NCBI GenBank assembly: GCA_037903355.1
Contig: JBAJFE010000034.1
Location: 434,001 to 498,000, forward strand
Direction of reading: 5' to 3'
Source: Trichuris trichiura
Taxonomy: Eukaryota > Nematoda > Enoplea > Trichinellida > Trichuridae
DNA: 64,000 nucleotides
Shown here in pieces: positions 1 through 10,881 of this stretch (position 1 is the first letter of the stretch; every line of letters starts with the position of its first letter). The notes below the pieces were generated by a model. It was not told where the DNA came from and searched no databases. It saw only the letters and a list, made by a program, of their open reading frames with translations. The translations under genes were made by a program, and so were the position numbers.

Positions 1-895
1 TGAATTTCAACATGAAGTTGTTTTTAAAGCTGTCCACGTGGAGTCCATAATCCAACCTCTAACTGGTAAACGGGATTCTAATGATAAAAACTGTAAAGAA
101 TCAGCTCGGCATTAAAAGATGTAAAACTACAACCCACTGATTTCATGGTAAGTTTCGATGCTAAAGATCTTTTCACAAGTATTCCCCTAAACTATACAAT
201 CAACCTGCTACAAACCCCGCTAAACGCAGACGACACCAGCTTGCTTAGGATCAAACTAAATCCAACGCACATAATTAAATTAGTATCCTTCCGTATGCAC
301 GAGGGCAACTACTTCAGGTTCCAGAATAGTTTCTTCTCACAAAAGGATGGAGCACTCATGGGAGGCTCACTCTCTCCCATACTTGCTGAGATCTTCATGG
401 AACATTTTGAGAGAAAACCTTCCGCACTCCGCAAGATCTCGACCTCCCTATCTCTTTCAAAAGATACGTTGATGACACCCTTCCTATCATCAAATCAGGC
501 AGTGAAGAAACTCTCCTGGAACACCTGAACAGCCTTTTTCAAAGTCAGATAATGTTAAACAATGGAAAAGTGAATAAATTTAGACTCCTCTTTCTTGATG
601 TCTTAGTCATAAATTAAGAGAATAAATTAGAAACAACCGTTTATAGAAAACCTACCGACTCAGACCGGCATTTACACTTTTCCTCGCGTCACCCCATTTC
701 GTTTAAAAGAGGTATAACAAAGGGAATGGTTGACCGAGCCCAAACAGTATGTGATCCCAAATACTTCAACGCTGCATTAAACCATATTTTAAACGCATTT
801 CGCAGTTATGGGAACCCTTGTAAATTCATTACTGCCATTATCAGACAATGTAAATTAAATAAATCACTACCACTGTTCCCAGATATGAAGGCGTA
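1..895 (+). pseudogene. Penelope-like element reverse transcriptase, 5'-truncated by window edge and degenerate
   Basis: This is the right-hand part of a Penelope-like element (PLE) reverse transcriptase. Reading + from about 145, motif A (VSFDAKDLFTSIPL) is followed by a motif B derivative (MGGSLSPILAEIFME) and, after a frame change near 440, by the motif C region RYVDD. Further on come LFLDVLVIN and the PLE block VYRKPTDSD plus HFSSRHP, down to about 895. Several stops and frameshifts interrupt it (for example the stop after LVIN near 615), so it cannot make the enzyme. It is clearly a different, more diverged subfamily than the three copies at 45-54 kb. No GIY-YIG domain is seen before the ribozyme-like motif at 1070, so the endonuclease end seems to be missing. 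Family assignment is firm; the left boundary lies outside the window. Confidence 0.85.
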
Positions 896-1069
896 AGGTT
901 ACGCGTTGTGCCTCCGCCGAGGACAGCCTCTAAGGAATTTGCTTTGAAGCAGATCCAGCCGTGTGTGTATATCCTCGACAGGTCAAGGTTCGACTAGACA
1001 GGCACGCACACGACTCGGAAAGGTGGAGGAGCTACTCCTGAGAAAAAACTCGGTGGGAGGGCAACTCCT

Positions 1070-1118
1070 GCGTGCGCTGATGACGGCTCAAGATTGAGCC
1101 GAAAGCTTCGCCAGACTT
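1070..1118 (+). ncRNA. hammerhead-ribozyme-like motif of the PLE terminal repeat
   Basis: The core CTGATGA is at 1077-1083. A stem II of GGCTC/GAGCC with loop AAGATT follows at 1085-1100, then GAAA at 1101-1104. This is the conserved hammerhead arrangement (CUGANGA, stem II, GAAA). PLE terminal repeats are known to carry hammerhead motifs, and this one sits downstream of the PLE fragment in the same orientation. Stem III is very short (GCTTCGCC region), as in minimal hammerheads thought to act as dimers. I could not establish the cleavage triplet or show activity. Confidence 0.7.
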
Positions 1119-1140
1119 TTGTTTGGTTTTTATGCTCTTG

Positions 1141-3288
1141 AACGACATTAAAGCTTCTTTTTTTACTGTAAATTGTTCAAAAATAAATAGAAATAGCATT
1201 GTTTCCGTTAAGTTTGCTCATCCGTGGATGCCAAATTTTTCTCAATCAGTCGAAAACGTCTAGTTATATTAAAATACTGCTTAATCCCCGCTTATAGTAA
1301 CTTAGTTGTCGCCTACCTAGCTGCTGCACTGATGAGACCGTTTTGTGAATTTTGACGAACTCTTCGTTTCAAAAATGCAGCTTTTTACAACACCATTTTG
1401 AAGATACATACTCTATGCACGGTAACGCATTTATTGTCAAAAAATTGACAGGATAGTTACGGCTTCATAAAACGCAATATCTTTAATGGCACCACGATTT
1501 TAGGCATGAAGCCCCATTAGCGTCCCACGCTACCAGGAATAATAAAACTCGTAATACAAACATGAAGACGAAATAAAAATAAGGCCACTTAATTTTTTGC
1601 TTTATGTTTGACCGTCCGTTGCTTTTGTTTCGCGCATGAATTTCAATTTGGACAATGACCACAGTGCCTTGCTCGATGCAAAGCCGAAGTGCTCACGTGC
1701 AAAAAAAGAGCGACTATTAGCGCTCAACAGCGCGTGCAGTTGATGAGCATTCCCCATGATCAGATTGTGCAGTCAGCTTGACGCGGAGCGTTCTACGTTA
1801 AACGGTTCGACAAATACGGTTTGACGCAGGAACTTCGTTCGTAATAATTGCGTCTGATGCCTGAAATACGACTGTCAGCATCCCGCAACTTCCTGTAGGT
1901 TTTTACGACGCTGAGTTACGTTTTTTCGACCTCATTTTAAAAGTTTTCGACCGTGGTTTCGTTTTCCCGATGTTTTTTTCCAAGCTACGTTGCTGCGTTT
2001 CCACAGGGTTTCTTTTTTCCTGACTGAGGAATATAATTCATTCTCAGCTGAATCTAAAGAAGCAGAGCCAGTAGTGAGAGTCGCGTGTCAAACATTAGTC
2101 TCAGTTAGAACGAGACTATTCATCAAAATAGTTGTGGTAAACTGCTTGCGTCAAAAGATTATCTTTCCAAATAACTTTTTAGCCCTATATGGACGGGCGC
2201 TTCTTCAGTTCTGTGTTTGATTTGATCTTGTTAAGTTTTTACCCTCAGTTTCTATGACATCTTTACTCCACTGATTAGCGGTGACTTTTACTTACGCCAG
2301 GATTACTTCAGGTTTAGGTGCTGACTCGAAGCAACGATGCTGCTACTGATGCTTCGGGTTAACGCTAATCCGATACTTAATCTGGTCATCGGAACTTTAG
2401 AAGATATCGTTTGCATGAAGACACGTGACAAGGCCCATTCAATCTTCAGTGCATGTAGTTAAGTGATACACTTCGTCTAATGGAAATCGGTCACCTATCC
2501 TTAAGACGCATTTTGTTTTATGGTGAAGCTTCAATGATTTGCGTTTCCTGGAAAAACTGCCCACTTATTTTGTAGGAACAAATGGATGCGGGTTTGTTTT
2601 GAAAAAGGCAGAGCACAATGTTAGTAACTCGACGCTTCCAATGCCTTTGTTCCGCCTTCTGCGATAGCATAGTTCACAGGTTTTAGCAGGCAGCCATTAG
2701 TCAGAGTTTTGCTTGCATAAGTGCAGAATCAAAGAACGAAAGCAGCGAACGCCTATGTTGCCTCATGTGTTATCATCTGAGCACAGATAATATAGCTTTC
2801 ATGAAGGGACTGTTGGTGATGCAGTCGTCAAGGTACGTATATGAAGAACGAAGACAGTATTCTCGAATTTGATTATTCTTTGCACCCCAGCATTAGAATT
2901 TCGCGATATAGACCTGATTTTCATAACCTGACAGTTAGTTCTACTACTGAGACGTGTAGTGTGCGTTGTATACGAATAAAGCAACCATACTGTCTGGTAG
3001 CATTAACAGAGACAATTAAGTAACATGATGAAACTGACCGGATTAGTAAGGTCAAACTGACACATTTACTGATGTCTGCAGCTTTGTCTTGCAAGGAGAA
3101 AATGAATCATCATTAAAAATGAAACCATGAATGAATGAAGCTCTGATTTAATGCATGAAGTTTACACAGTGCTTTAAACAGTGAACGCCAATGTGTTTAA
3201 AATGAAACGGCGTAATTGACATCTTTTACGTTTTCTATTGTAAAAGAAGCGTTCGGTTAGCCTTGCTCACTTTTAAAACCGATGAAAG
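1141..3288. other. no gene recognised
   Basis: AT-rich sequence with only short, uncharacteristic ORFs (for example 1990-2220 and overlapping opposite-strand ORFs at 2799-3023). I see no family signature, repeat array or RNA gene here. Confidence 0.5.
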
Positions 3289-3456
3289 ATGGCAACTTCT
3301 GCTGCAGCGAACGAAATGGACACCCTGAGTCGCCAGCTGTCCGTTCAATTCAAGCGCAATATCAGGTTGATAACATGTGAAACGGCGTTGGAGTACTGTC
3401 GTCGCTGTATCGCAGTTGCTGCTGATGGCTTGGGAGAGAAAAAACCGCTTTCTGAG
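3289..3456 (+). CDS. candidate first coding exon of an unidentified gene
   Basis: An ATG at 3289 opens 56 codons beginning MATSAAANEMDTLSR and including NIRLITCETALEYCRRC and IAVAADGLGEKKPLSE. They end exactly at a good donor (GAG|GTACGC, 3457). Composition is protein-like, and the ORF is in better coding style than its surroundings. A possible continuation is at 3679-3755 (phase 0; SSSALPSIGSVKGALLAMQ then PARSFFR), bounded by AAG and GTAGAA. That second segment also starts with its own ATG at 3673 and could instead be a separate, mitochondrial-presequence-like start. I do not recognise the protein. It does not resemble the missing N-terminus of the FCHo gene downstream. It could also be a chance ORF. 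Confidence 0.3.
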
Positions 3457-3759
3457 GTACGCTGCTCTTTAAACATTAATCAGAATTTATGTGTCATTGC
3501 GATATAGACAACTGCCTCAACATTAATAGTAATGCAATTTGCACAAGAAGTTGCTTTACATGGATCACTATAGTTTGGCCACGGCAAATTGCATTATCTG
3601 AAGTGAACACTACTTTATAAGCAATGTATTGGTTTCTCGCTAGCAAGGCAAAAATAGTACAAGGTTTCCAATATGAAGTCTTCCTCTGCACTTCCGAGTA
3701 TTGGGAGCGTCAAAGGAGCTCTACTGGCAATGCAACCAGCAAGAAGTTTTTTCAGGTAG

Positions 3760-4435
3760 AAAAGTGTATATTGGCGTTATGTTTCAGAACTTGTCCATGT
3801 AATGAGTACTGAACATTCGTTGATCAGTGTACTCACTTCCTTCAAAAGGTTTTCTGAAAAATTATGCATATTCCGCTGCAACTACAGTATCTACACGCGC
3901 TGCTTTTCCAGACGACGAGTCGTTCCATCTGGCCGGACAGTTCTGACTAGTTGTTCGCGAAGTGCAAGTTTAGCACTTCGTTGAGACTTTGCTGTGTTGT
4001 TTCGAGACGAATTTTTGAAGGACTTTCGAAATCTAAACTTTCTTCCAACGATAGCCTCTCTTTCGTTACTTCTGAAAAACGCACAACACATAAGGAAAAA
4101 CTCTTAGCAGGCATTCGGTATAAACAAACCTTGTTTTCATATTTATTAATGAAAGCTGAAGAGCTGAAGCCCATGCTTGCTAGGCAGGAGCGTGTATTCT
4201 TCACAGGGTAGAGAAAATCCTCTGAAATCTAGATAGCTCCTTAGTCTGGTCTCTATTCGCACTAAGTGGTTCCGATTTGGGGTCTTCCTGTATACGCATA
4301 ATGTACAAGCTTTTTACGGCTGCATTTTAAACCCATTTTCGTTGAGTCAAACTATGACGAGGTTTTCAGGACTAACGTGATCTCTCTGATCCCGTAATTA
4401 GTAGCGTCTTAATGAGGTGTCGAATGCTGAACTTA
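3760..4435. other. no gene recognised
   Basis: Overlapping ORFs on both strands (3802-3984, 3891-4211) share the same bases and show no family motif. Nothing can be supported. Confidence 0.4.
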
Positions 4436-4486
4436 TTAAGATGCTGAAGACGGGATTCGCTCTATCCCGAAAGCTTCGCCACAATT
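4436..4486 (+). ncRNA. hammerhead-like remnant
   Basis: CTGAAGA at 4444-4450 fits the CUGANGA core, in which position 7 is free. It is followed by stem II CGGGAT/ATCCCG and by GAAA at 4469-4472, then GCTTCGCC as in the motif at 1070. No reverse transcriptase is visible next to it, so it is probably a solo terminal-repeat fragment of the same PLE subfamily. Activity is unknown. Confidence 0.5.
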
Positions 4487-4489
4487 CTG

Positions 4490-6269
4490 GCTCAATAAAA
4501 ACTGGTTTATTTGAAAGCAATATTTATAATATTTCACGCATTTAATCTCTATTTCATTACCAGAAGATTGATAAAAAAACAAGTGCTATTGAATAATGAT
4601 TGTCAGCATAGGAGCAAAAGATGAACTTAATAAGGTTTACGTCTATCGTTTGGACGGTCCTGGTAGCGACGTAAACTAAGCAAAAGCGAAATGATTTCTT
4701 GCACATACATGCAGTGCCCCGCATTATTGACAAGTAGTTACTCTTTTGCTGGAACGACTTATGGTTAATCACAAAAATTGTAAATTGACAACAAGCCCAC
4801 GTTTTTAAATAGCGTAGTTTAACTTGATTACTTTTTTGTTGCGCACTGACTATTTCTGGAATGTACTTCTGATTTACTTGAGCAAAGTTTTAGATTGCCG
4901 GAATGATCACGTCTCAAATGTCAGAGCTCATGGGTCACTCACATTGGTACTGCGTTTTCGGAAAGCGTTATGGTTCCAGTATAACGCATGAGAAAGGCTA
5001 TTATATCTTTTTTGAAATAGACCAGTTTACTGTAATGGTATTCCGTCATACTGAGGATTGTGAAAAAACTGAGACTTAAAGTTATACGTTTAAAGATATA
5101 TTTATGCGCATAGTACAACGTCAGCACTAATAAATCATTCTATAAGGGACATGTCGAAAATGATTTGCTGAACTTGCTGAAACTGCAAAACTTCGGGAGA
5201 ATGTTCACTGAGTTAAGTTACTCGTTTATTAAACATCGAAATGCGTCTTAAATTTCACTTAGAACTGACACAGCTTATCCTTCAACTCCAATAAATCGTA
5301 CACCTATTCAGACCAATAAGATGCAGCAAATTATTTTGAAAATCATTTATTGCAACGCAACGACGAAAGTGGAGGCATCAAAATGCATTAGCACCTTCCT
5401 TAATACGTAAAATAAGAACAAGAGAATTTCAGCTTCATTTACCATCGCATTATTCATAAAGGACAGCGGCTTCAACTAAACTTACTAAAATAAACGGAAC
5501 TTTCTGGTATCTACGAATAAACAGCTTGCTGTCGTATAATATTGGACCTACAGACAAAGACAAAGTTGATAGTCCAATCTGAAGCGCAGAAAACCATGAA
5601 ACTTTTAGGCCCCCGAAAGAAAAGACAATTTTTCTTTCCTTTTACGTTCTCTTAGCTTTCCTTCCTGCTACCAGTATGATTTTCTAGGACAAGCATACCA
5701 TCTTAAAATATGAAAATCCTTTCATTTAGGCTTATGCTAATCGCTGACACGTCTTAAAGCTAATTTCTGATGTCACCTCGGCGTTCGTAGCGGTATTAGT
5801 TTTTTATTTACTGGTTTATATCGTACAATTGCCAGTTGGGCTGGTAAAGTGCAGTTAGCTTACCAAACTTAGCTCAGCTGAGAGGCCCAATCCTGAAACT
5901 CGGCAGAAAGCTTCAAAGAGCAGTAAGATCATAAATTCCTGTTTGAAGTTTTGCATAACATACATTAAACAGGATTTCTCTCTATTGTGGCTGCTCGGCA
6001 GCTCTAACAAAAGAAGTTCAAATGAAAACGGCAGACAAACAGAAATAAGATAGCAGTAAAGCAACGGATTCCGCAAAACTTGCTGGAGTAGAAGAAGGCA
6101 ATCCGTTGCAGTCTCAGCGCGTCTAACTGCGGCGTTACTAAATTAAAGGGTGCAACGATGGCTTCCATGAGAAAAAGAGAGTATACCCTTAGGAAAAGCT
6201 AATACATACTATAAGCAATCTACAGAAAACTGAAAGCCTTTAGGCAATGCATAAGACACTTTATACTTC
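4490..6269. other. no gene recognised
   Basis: AT-rich sequence, short ORFs on both strands without recognisable motifs. Nothing else seen. Confidence 0.45.
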
Positions 6270-6274
6270 ATACA

Positions 6275-6684
6275 TGTGCCTGTACCACCCGCTGATGTGA
6301 ACAACCCGAGGTTTGGCCTCGCATGGCCATAAACTGAGACTACCCGTAGGGCGGTGTGACTGTGGCCCCCTCCTGTTATACAGCCGTGCCCAGGTTTGCA
6401 GAAGGTCACCCTGCTTGAGCTCGGGGTCCCTATGCGTCGTTGTTTCCCTGGACTATTGTCCTTCCTGGGGTCATGGTCTCTCTCAGGGTTATCCGCCTAA
6501 GTAGGGAGCAATGACGGTCTATATAAACGGCTGTCGCGAGAATAGTGTTGGGTCGCCGAATTGGTCGTATTGCTGCCGTACGATCATTGCTGTTCTGTAC
6601 CGTATACACCAAGTTAACCAGAATACCTTTTCAATAAAAGACTTATATCTGTCGTATATCGTCGCAAGAAGCTCTGCTCCTACA
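6275..6684 (+). mobile_element. solo LTR of an LTR retrotransposon
   Basis: A 410-bp unit starts TGTGCCTG and ends CTCCTACA (TG...CA ends). It is flanked by a perfect 5-bp target-site duplication ATACA at 6270-6274 and 6685-6689. Inside are a TATA box (TATATAAA, 6520-6527) and an AATAAA polyadenylation signal (6633-6638) in the expected order for a U3-R-U5 LTR. Near-identical inverted copies lie at 13820-14228, 20732-21140 and 27610-28018, which confirms the ends. There is no internal region, primer-binding site or coding sequence beside it, so this is a recombination-derived solo LTR. A 5-bp duplication is typical of Gypsy or BEL/Pao elements; the superfamily cannot be decided from the LTR alone. 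Confidence 0.85.
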
Positions 6685-6689
6685 ATACA

Positions 6690-7389
6690 TTTCCTAGACA
6701 TCCCGTAGAGTGCCTAACAACAGCCTAACAACACAGCAGAAAAGTATAACATCGAGTCTTCTCACCTGCGCTCCAGAATATATCTATAGTGGCGCCGTTT
6801 TCCTGCGCTTGACTGGAAGATAGCCCACTTTGACCAAAAGGTCAAAATGGGCTATTTTTTTGGTACTTTTTCGGCTGCCCTGTCCTTATACTTTGGTTTA
6901 TATTGTGGATGCTGATGTTGCAGGAAGAATTACGCAGGATCGGAAGGCAATGTACCCCATGTAGCCTGAAAATGATGTTACGTTCCCTGCTTATTATTAT
7001 CGCTTAGTTGCCGTTCAATTCTACGTTGATCTCTGTTTGCCAGTTTGCTTTCCAATAAAATTAACGCAGTAAAAAGGAACCTCTCCAACTGCCCAACTTC
7101 AAAACATGAAGTTTGGAACTTATGATTCCCTGCCGATTCAAATAATCGAACTTCTGTTGTATTAATAAAAGCTCACAGTATTTCTTACGTGTTTAAAATG
7201 TTGAGCTTGCCATGCTCGTACTGATATTTGAATATTCGCCGTATTTTAACAAACTACGGCAAAGTTCTTAAAGAGTTTGAAACCATGTTTCTTAGTGTTC
7301 AGCTGCTGTTATCATAGAGGCAAATAACAACGAATACCGAATGAGAATGTAACGATCCCACCGAAAATAAGTTTACCAGCAGTAACTTA
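6690..7389. other. no gene recognised
   Basis: Unique sequence between the solo LTR and the macrosatellite. It includes a short inverted repeat at 6827-6858 (TAGCCCACTTTGACC with its complement, loop AAAAG). No coding signal. Confidence 0.45.
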
Positions 7390-7525
7390 CCGGGTCTTCT
7401 ATGCTACGGGGGCGCTGGAAGTTCAGGCAACAACTTCAAAGGCGGTGACGTGATCATTATGACGTCATCTGAACAATGGGTGACCTAAGCTACTGCTCAC
7501 TGTGTACACATGCGAGCGATGCGTA

Positions 7526-7970
7526 TCAGCGAAGGAACGATGCACATCTGGAAACAGTTGGCCGATCTGATAATTGTTTCCAAGTGCGTCCTATAACCCT
7601 GCCGGCCATCCTGTCCTGCCCTAGCCTAAGCCTAAGCCTAAGCCTAAACCTTAACATGACGCGTGTTCGTTGCTGCTGTTGGGTTTTGCAGTTTTGACCG
7701 TGGCGCAAACGACAAGAAGCATAGCGCAAACTAACGTTATTTAGCCATCACGCGCGATGCGTATTAGCGAAAGAAAGCTGCACACCTGGAAACAGTTGCC
7801 CGTTCAGGCAATTGTTTCCAAGTGCGAGCTATAACGACGCCTGCCATCGTGCTCTGCCCTAGCCTAAGCCTAAACCTTAACATAACGCGTGTTCGTTGCT
7901 GCTGTTGGGTTATGCAGTTTTGACCGTAACGCAAACCGCAAGAAGCATAGCGCAAAAACGTTATTTAGCG
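7526..7970. repeat. ~235-bp satellite with TTAGGC motifs, unit 1 (two monomers)
   Basis: Two tandem monomers each contain a GGAAACAGTTG...GTTTCC inverted repeat, a run of CCTAAG hexamers (TTAGGC on the other strand; about four in the first monomer near 7620-7650, two in the second) and a GCAGTTTTGACCGT block ending in AACGTTATTTAGC. TTAGGC is the nematode telomere repeat; here it is interstitial and short. Confidence 0.8.
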
Positions 7971-8765
7971 ATCAGTGAACACGCGAGCAATGAGTAACGC
8001 AAAAAGGGAAAAAGCATACCTACTGCTAACGCAGGCGCTCAGCCTGACGAAGGCGGCGCGTGGATTTCGCTGGAGGCGCATCCGACGGGTTCACTCGGGT
8101 GTACCTAATCACGCAGAAGGCGTCAGTGCCTCCTTACGGTGCCTCTACTTGTCGATGGGAAGTTGTCGCTAGATCCCGGGACAGGCATAACGCAGAGTGA
8201 GATTTACCCTGTTTACCAAGGCACGCCTCAGCTCGGACAGTTGACCTGCGATGGTTTTCACGAATTCCTACACGACGTCTCAGCTTGAACACCTGCAGGC
8301 CCCATTGTGTTTCCCGTAACTTCAATGCATGCGCACCTGCTAAATTCCATGCTTTCACTAAACCTGACGATAACGTCCGTCCCGTTGTGCCGATAACAAC
8401 CATTTATTACGCTGTAGAGGCGCAGATTACGCTTCGAAGTAGCCGCTTCCACTTCCGGCGCCCTCGTAGCATACTAGACCCGAATCAATCACTACTATTC
8501 TTCAGAAAGTTAGTAGAAGATAAACACTGGGATTGTTTCCTCGATTTTTTCAGATTTTTACTTTAAACTGCCAGTGATTAATTGCTCCTTCGAAAACTGA
8601 TACACTCACTCACTGATACATTTAATGCACACTGCTGATGGGTCATATATGGTTCCAAAGGTCCGTTGGGAAAATGAGCTTCTCTGTATAGTAGGAAAGC
8701 GTGTCATATTTCTGCTACGAAATTCAAACAAACGCCCGAAGCAGCGCTGTCTCACTGCGATAACT

Positions 8766-10881
8766 GTAGTTGAACCTCGAGTAGCGTAAAAACAACGCCA
8801 TTGTAATATTATGCATAAGGTTTTTTAGGGGATAAAATGTTTTCTGAAAATGGCGTCAATTCTAGTCTTGTGCTTGTTCCTACTACAAACATAAGCGACA
8901 AGGGCGGACTCTGCGCTAGCTACCCCACTCAGCATCTCCGAGCATTTCTCATTTAACATGCGCCTGACGTCCTCTTCCTTCAGCTTTTGTACCATTTCAG
9001 TCCCATTGTCACTTTCCTCATCTGCGTCGTCTCCTGCACTACTTGTTTCTACGCTCATTTTCGTTTCGGTTAGTACAGATTGCAAGATTGCTTGTGGGTC
9101 CAGTTCGATAGAAGTGGCCACCTCATCATCTATTGCAACGAAATCTTCGAAATCTATTCCTTCAAACTCAGCCTCGCGAGTCGGACTATCAGGCTGGAGC
9201 TCGACATTATCCTCTTCGTCTCTGACGAATTCAGTTCTCCTGAAGCATTTCCTTATTGCCTCCAGTTGAACCTTATTCCAGGAAGAGCTGATCCAAAGTA
9301 CGGCGTCCAAAGCATTAATAGACGCAGCAATCGAAGTCGCTCCCACAGACAAACTGATGACTCCTGCTTTGCTAATGACTCACTACAGAAGCTGGATCCT
9401 GTATTTCGCTTTAAATGTCTTAATTACTCCTTGATCTGAAGGATAGGTTTTTCAGGAAGTGTTTGGAGGCAAGTATTTCAACGTAACGTTTGTGAGGTGC
9501 CCCACGCGCGGATGGCTCCGACGGTTTTTTACTACCAATAAGATCGAACGTTTCAGTAGCTTCATCTGTCGGTCGACACTTGTTACCCACTCCTCGAATA
9601 TGACGGCTCTCATCCAGGCGCATTTATTTGATCTCCAAGTGACAGGGAGACCGTCAGGCCTCAAGCTTCTAAATACGTGGAATTTTGCTGATTTCCCAAT
9701 GACCAATGTCTTCAACTTCTCCCCAGTTGCGCTAGTGCAAAGAAGCACAGTGAAGCGTTCTTTGGAGAGCTTCCCGCTTTTGCATTTGTCGCCTTTTAGT
9801 ACAAGGCTTCTATGAGGCATAGCCTTGAAAAACAAACCGCATTCATCAGCATTGAAAATGTCTTCCTCTTTGAAGCCATTGGCGAAACAACGAAACTTCG
9901 CGATGAAGTCTTCCAAGACCTCGGCAGGCACTTCGCTAGATTCGCCGCATAAGATTTTCTGAGAAGTCATACGACGGAGCTTGAACTTCTCGAGCCAACG
10001 GCTTGATGCTCAGGAACCTGTCAACCTGAATTTCGAGGCGAATCTTCTAGAACGTTCCTTGACCATTGGGCCCGAGATCCGTGCATTAGCTGCTCTCATT
10101 TGCTTAAACCAGTTTAACGCTGCTTCGCTTCGTCGAAGGAGGTTTTCCCGCTTTTTCGCTGCACATCTCCGCTTTCCTTCACATCTTTTCAAGTACTCAC
10201 GTTTACGTCTCTGGACGTTGCTAACGCTAGTCTTGCTGACATAGAACCGTTCCACTGTCTTCCTTTGACGGTTGGTTCAAAGAAAGTGGATAAGATGCAC
10301 TTTTTCCTTCAGTACCAACTCTCTCGAGTCTTTCCGTTCGGCCATAGTGCAAACTGTAACCAGCTTGGTAGCTATTACTGCGTAAGCCGGAATGTCTTTA
10401 CTCGCAAAGTTACGTCATGCACGGGTACAGCAAAGCCAATGAATAGAATTGAGCTCGACGCGAACGAATACAAGTAGGCTCAATTCATCACATTTTGCAC
10501 CATGGGAGAATGCTGCCGACGCTTAGGTAGGAGGTCGTGTAAACAAGAAAACGCGGAAGCCGCGCCGGGAAGCATAAAAGAAGCATCGTCAAAGCGACGG
10601 AATCGGTTCCGTAAGCAGGAATCTCCAATGCACAGTAATGAAAAACTTCGCTACGTTGAGTAATAGCACATTGAGGCAATGACGGTTAACAGCTGCTAGC
10701 GACTGACACACAGCAAACTAGCATTGCGTCCATATACCAGGTCACGGCTAAAGCGGTCAACTTCCCATTTACGGAGGTTGTCCTTGCGCTTATGAACGTG
10801 CGGACAAATCAACTGGTAAAAATTCGGTCATCCTAGGAGGTGGTCGACATATAGAGATGGTGAACTTAGGAGGTTCAACTG
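8766..10881 (-). mobile_element. pogo/Tigger-type DNA transposon, macrosatellite unit 1
   Basis: The transposase pseudogene is bracketed by inverted ends sharing AGTTGAACCTC (8767 on +; 10880 on -). The longer right end, read inward on the minus strand, carries AAGTTCACCATCTC and GTCGACCACCTCCTAGG blocks. These match the ends of the 188-bp MITE at 41349-41536, so that MITE looks like a deletion derivative of this family. The left end is diverged, and a TA duplication is not clearly preserved. Confidence 0.7.
8825..10345 (-). pseudogene. Tigger/Jerky-type transposase (DDE_1), unit 1
   Basis: Starting at the minus-strand ATG at 10345 (MAERKDSRELVLKEKVHLIH), the N-terminus has the psq helix-turn-helix. 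After a stop and shift near 10280 a single frame then runs from 10255 to 8825. It shows CENP-B-type HTH (NWFKQMRAANARISGPMV), WLEKFKLR, first catalytic Asp in IFNADECGLFF, KSGKLSKERFTVLLCT, then LLVVKNRRSHP where the family has an Asp-Asn-Ala motif, YLPPNTS, and the third Asp in YPSDQG. The C-terminal tail (ALDAVLWISSSWNKV, CFRRTEF) is typical. In-frame stops lie at about 10010, 9452 and 9380. The second catalytic Asp is replaced by Lys, so the element was catalytically dead before the unit was amplified. Confidence 0.85.

Noticed and set aside
3891..4211. Pair of 85-86 codon ORFs on opposite strands
   Set aside because: They are antisense shadows of each other with no recognisable family.
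8134..8566. Overlapping ORFs on both strands conserved in all macrosatellite units
   Set aside because: Conservation follows from recent duplication; opposite-strand frames are equally conserved and no motif is present.
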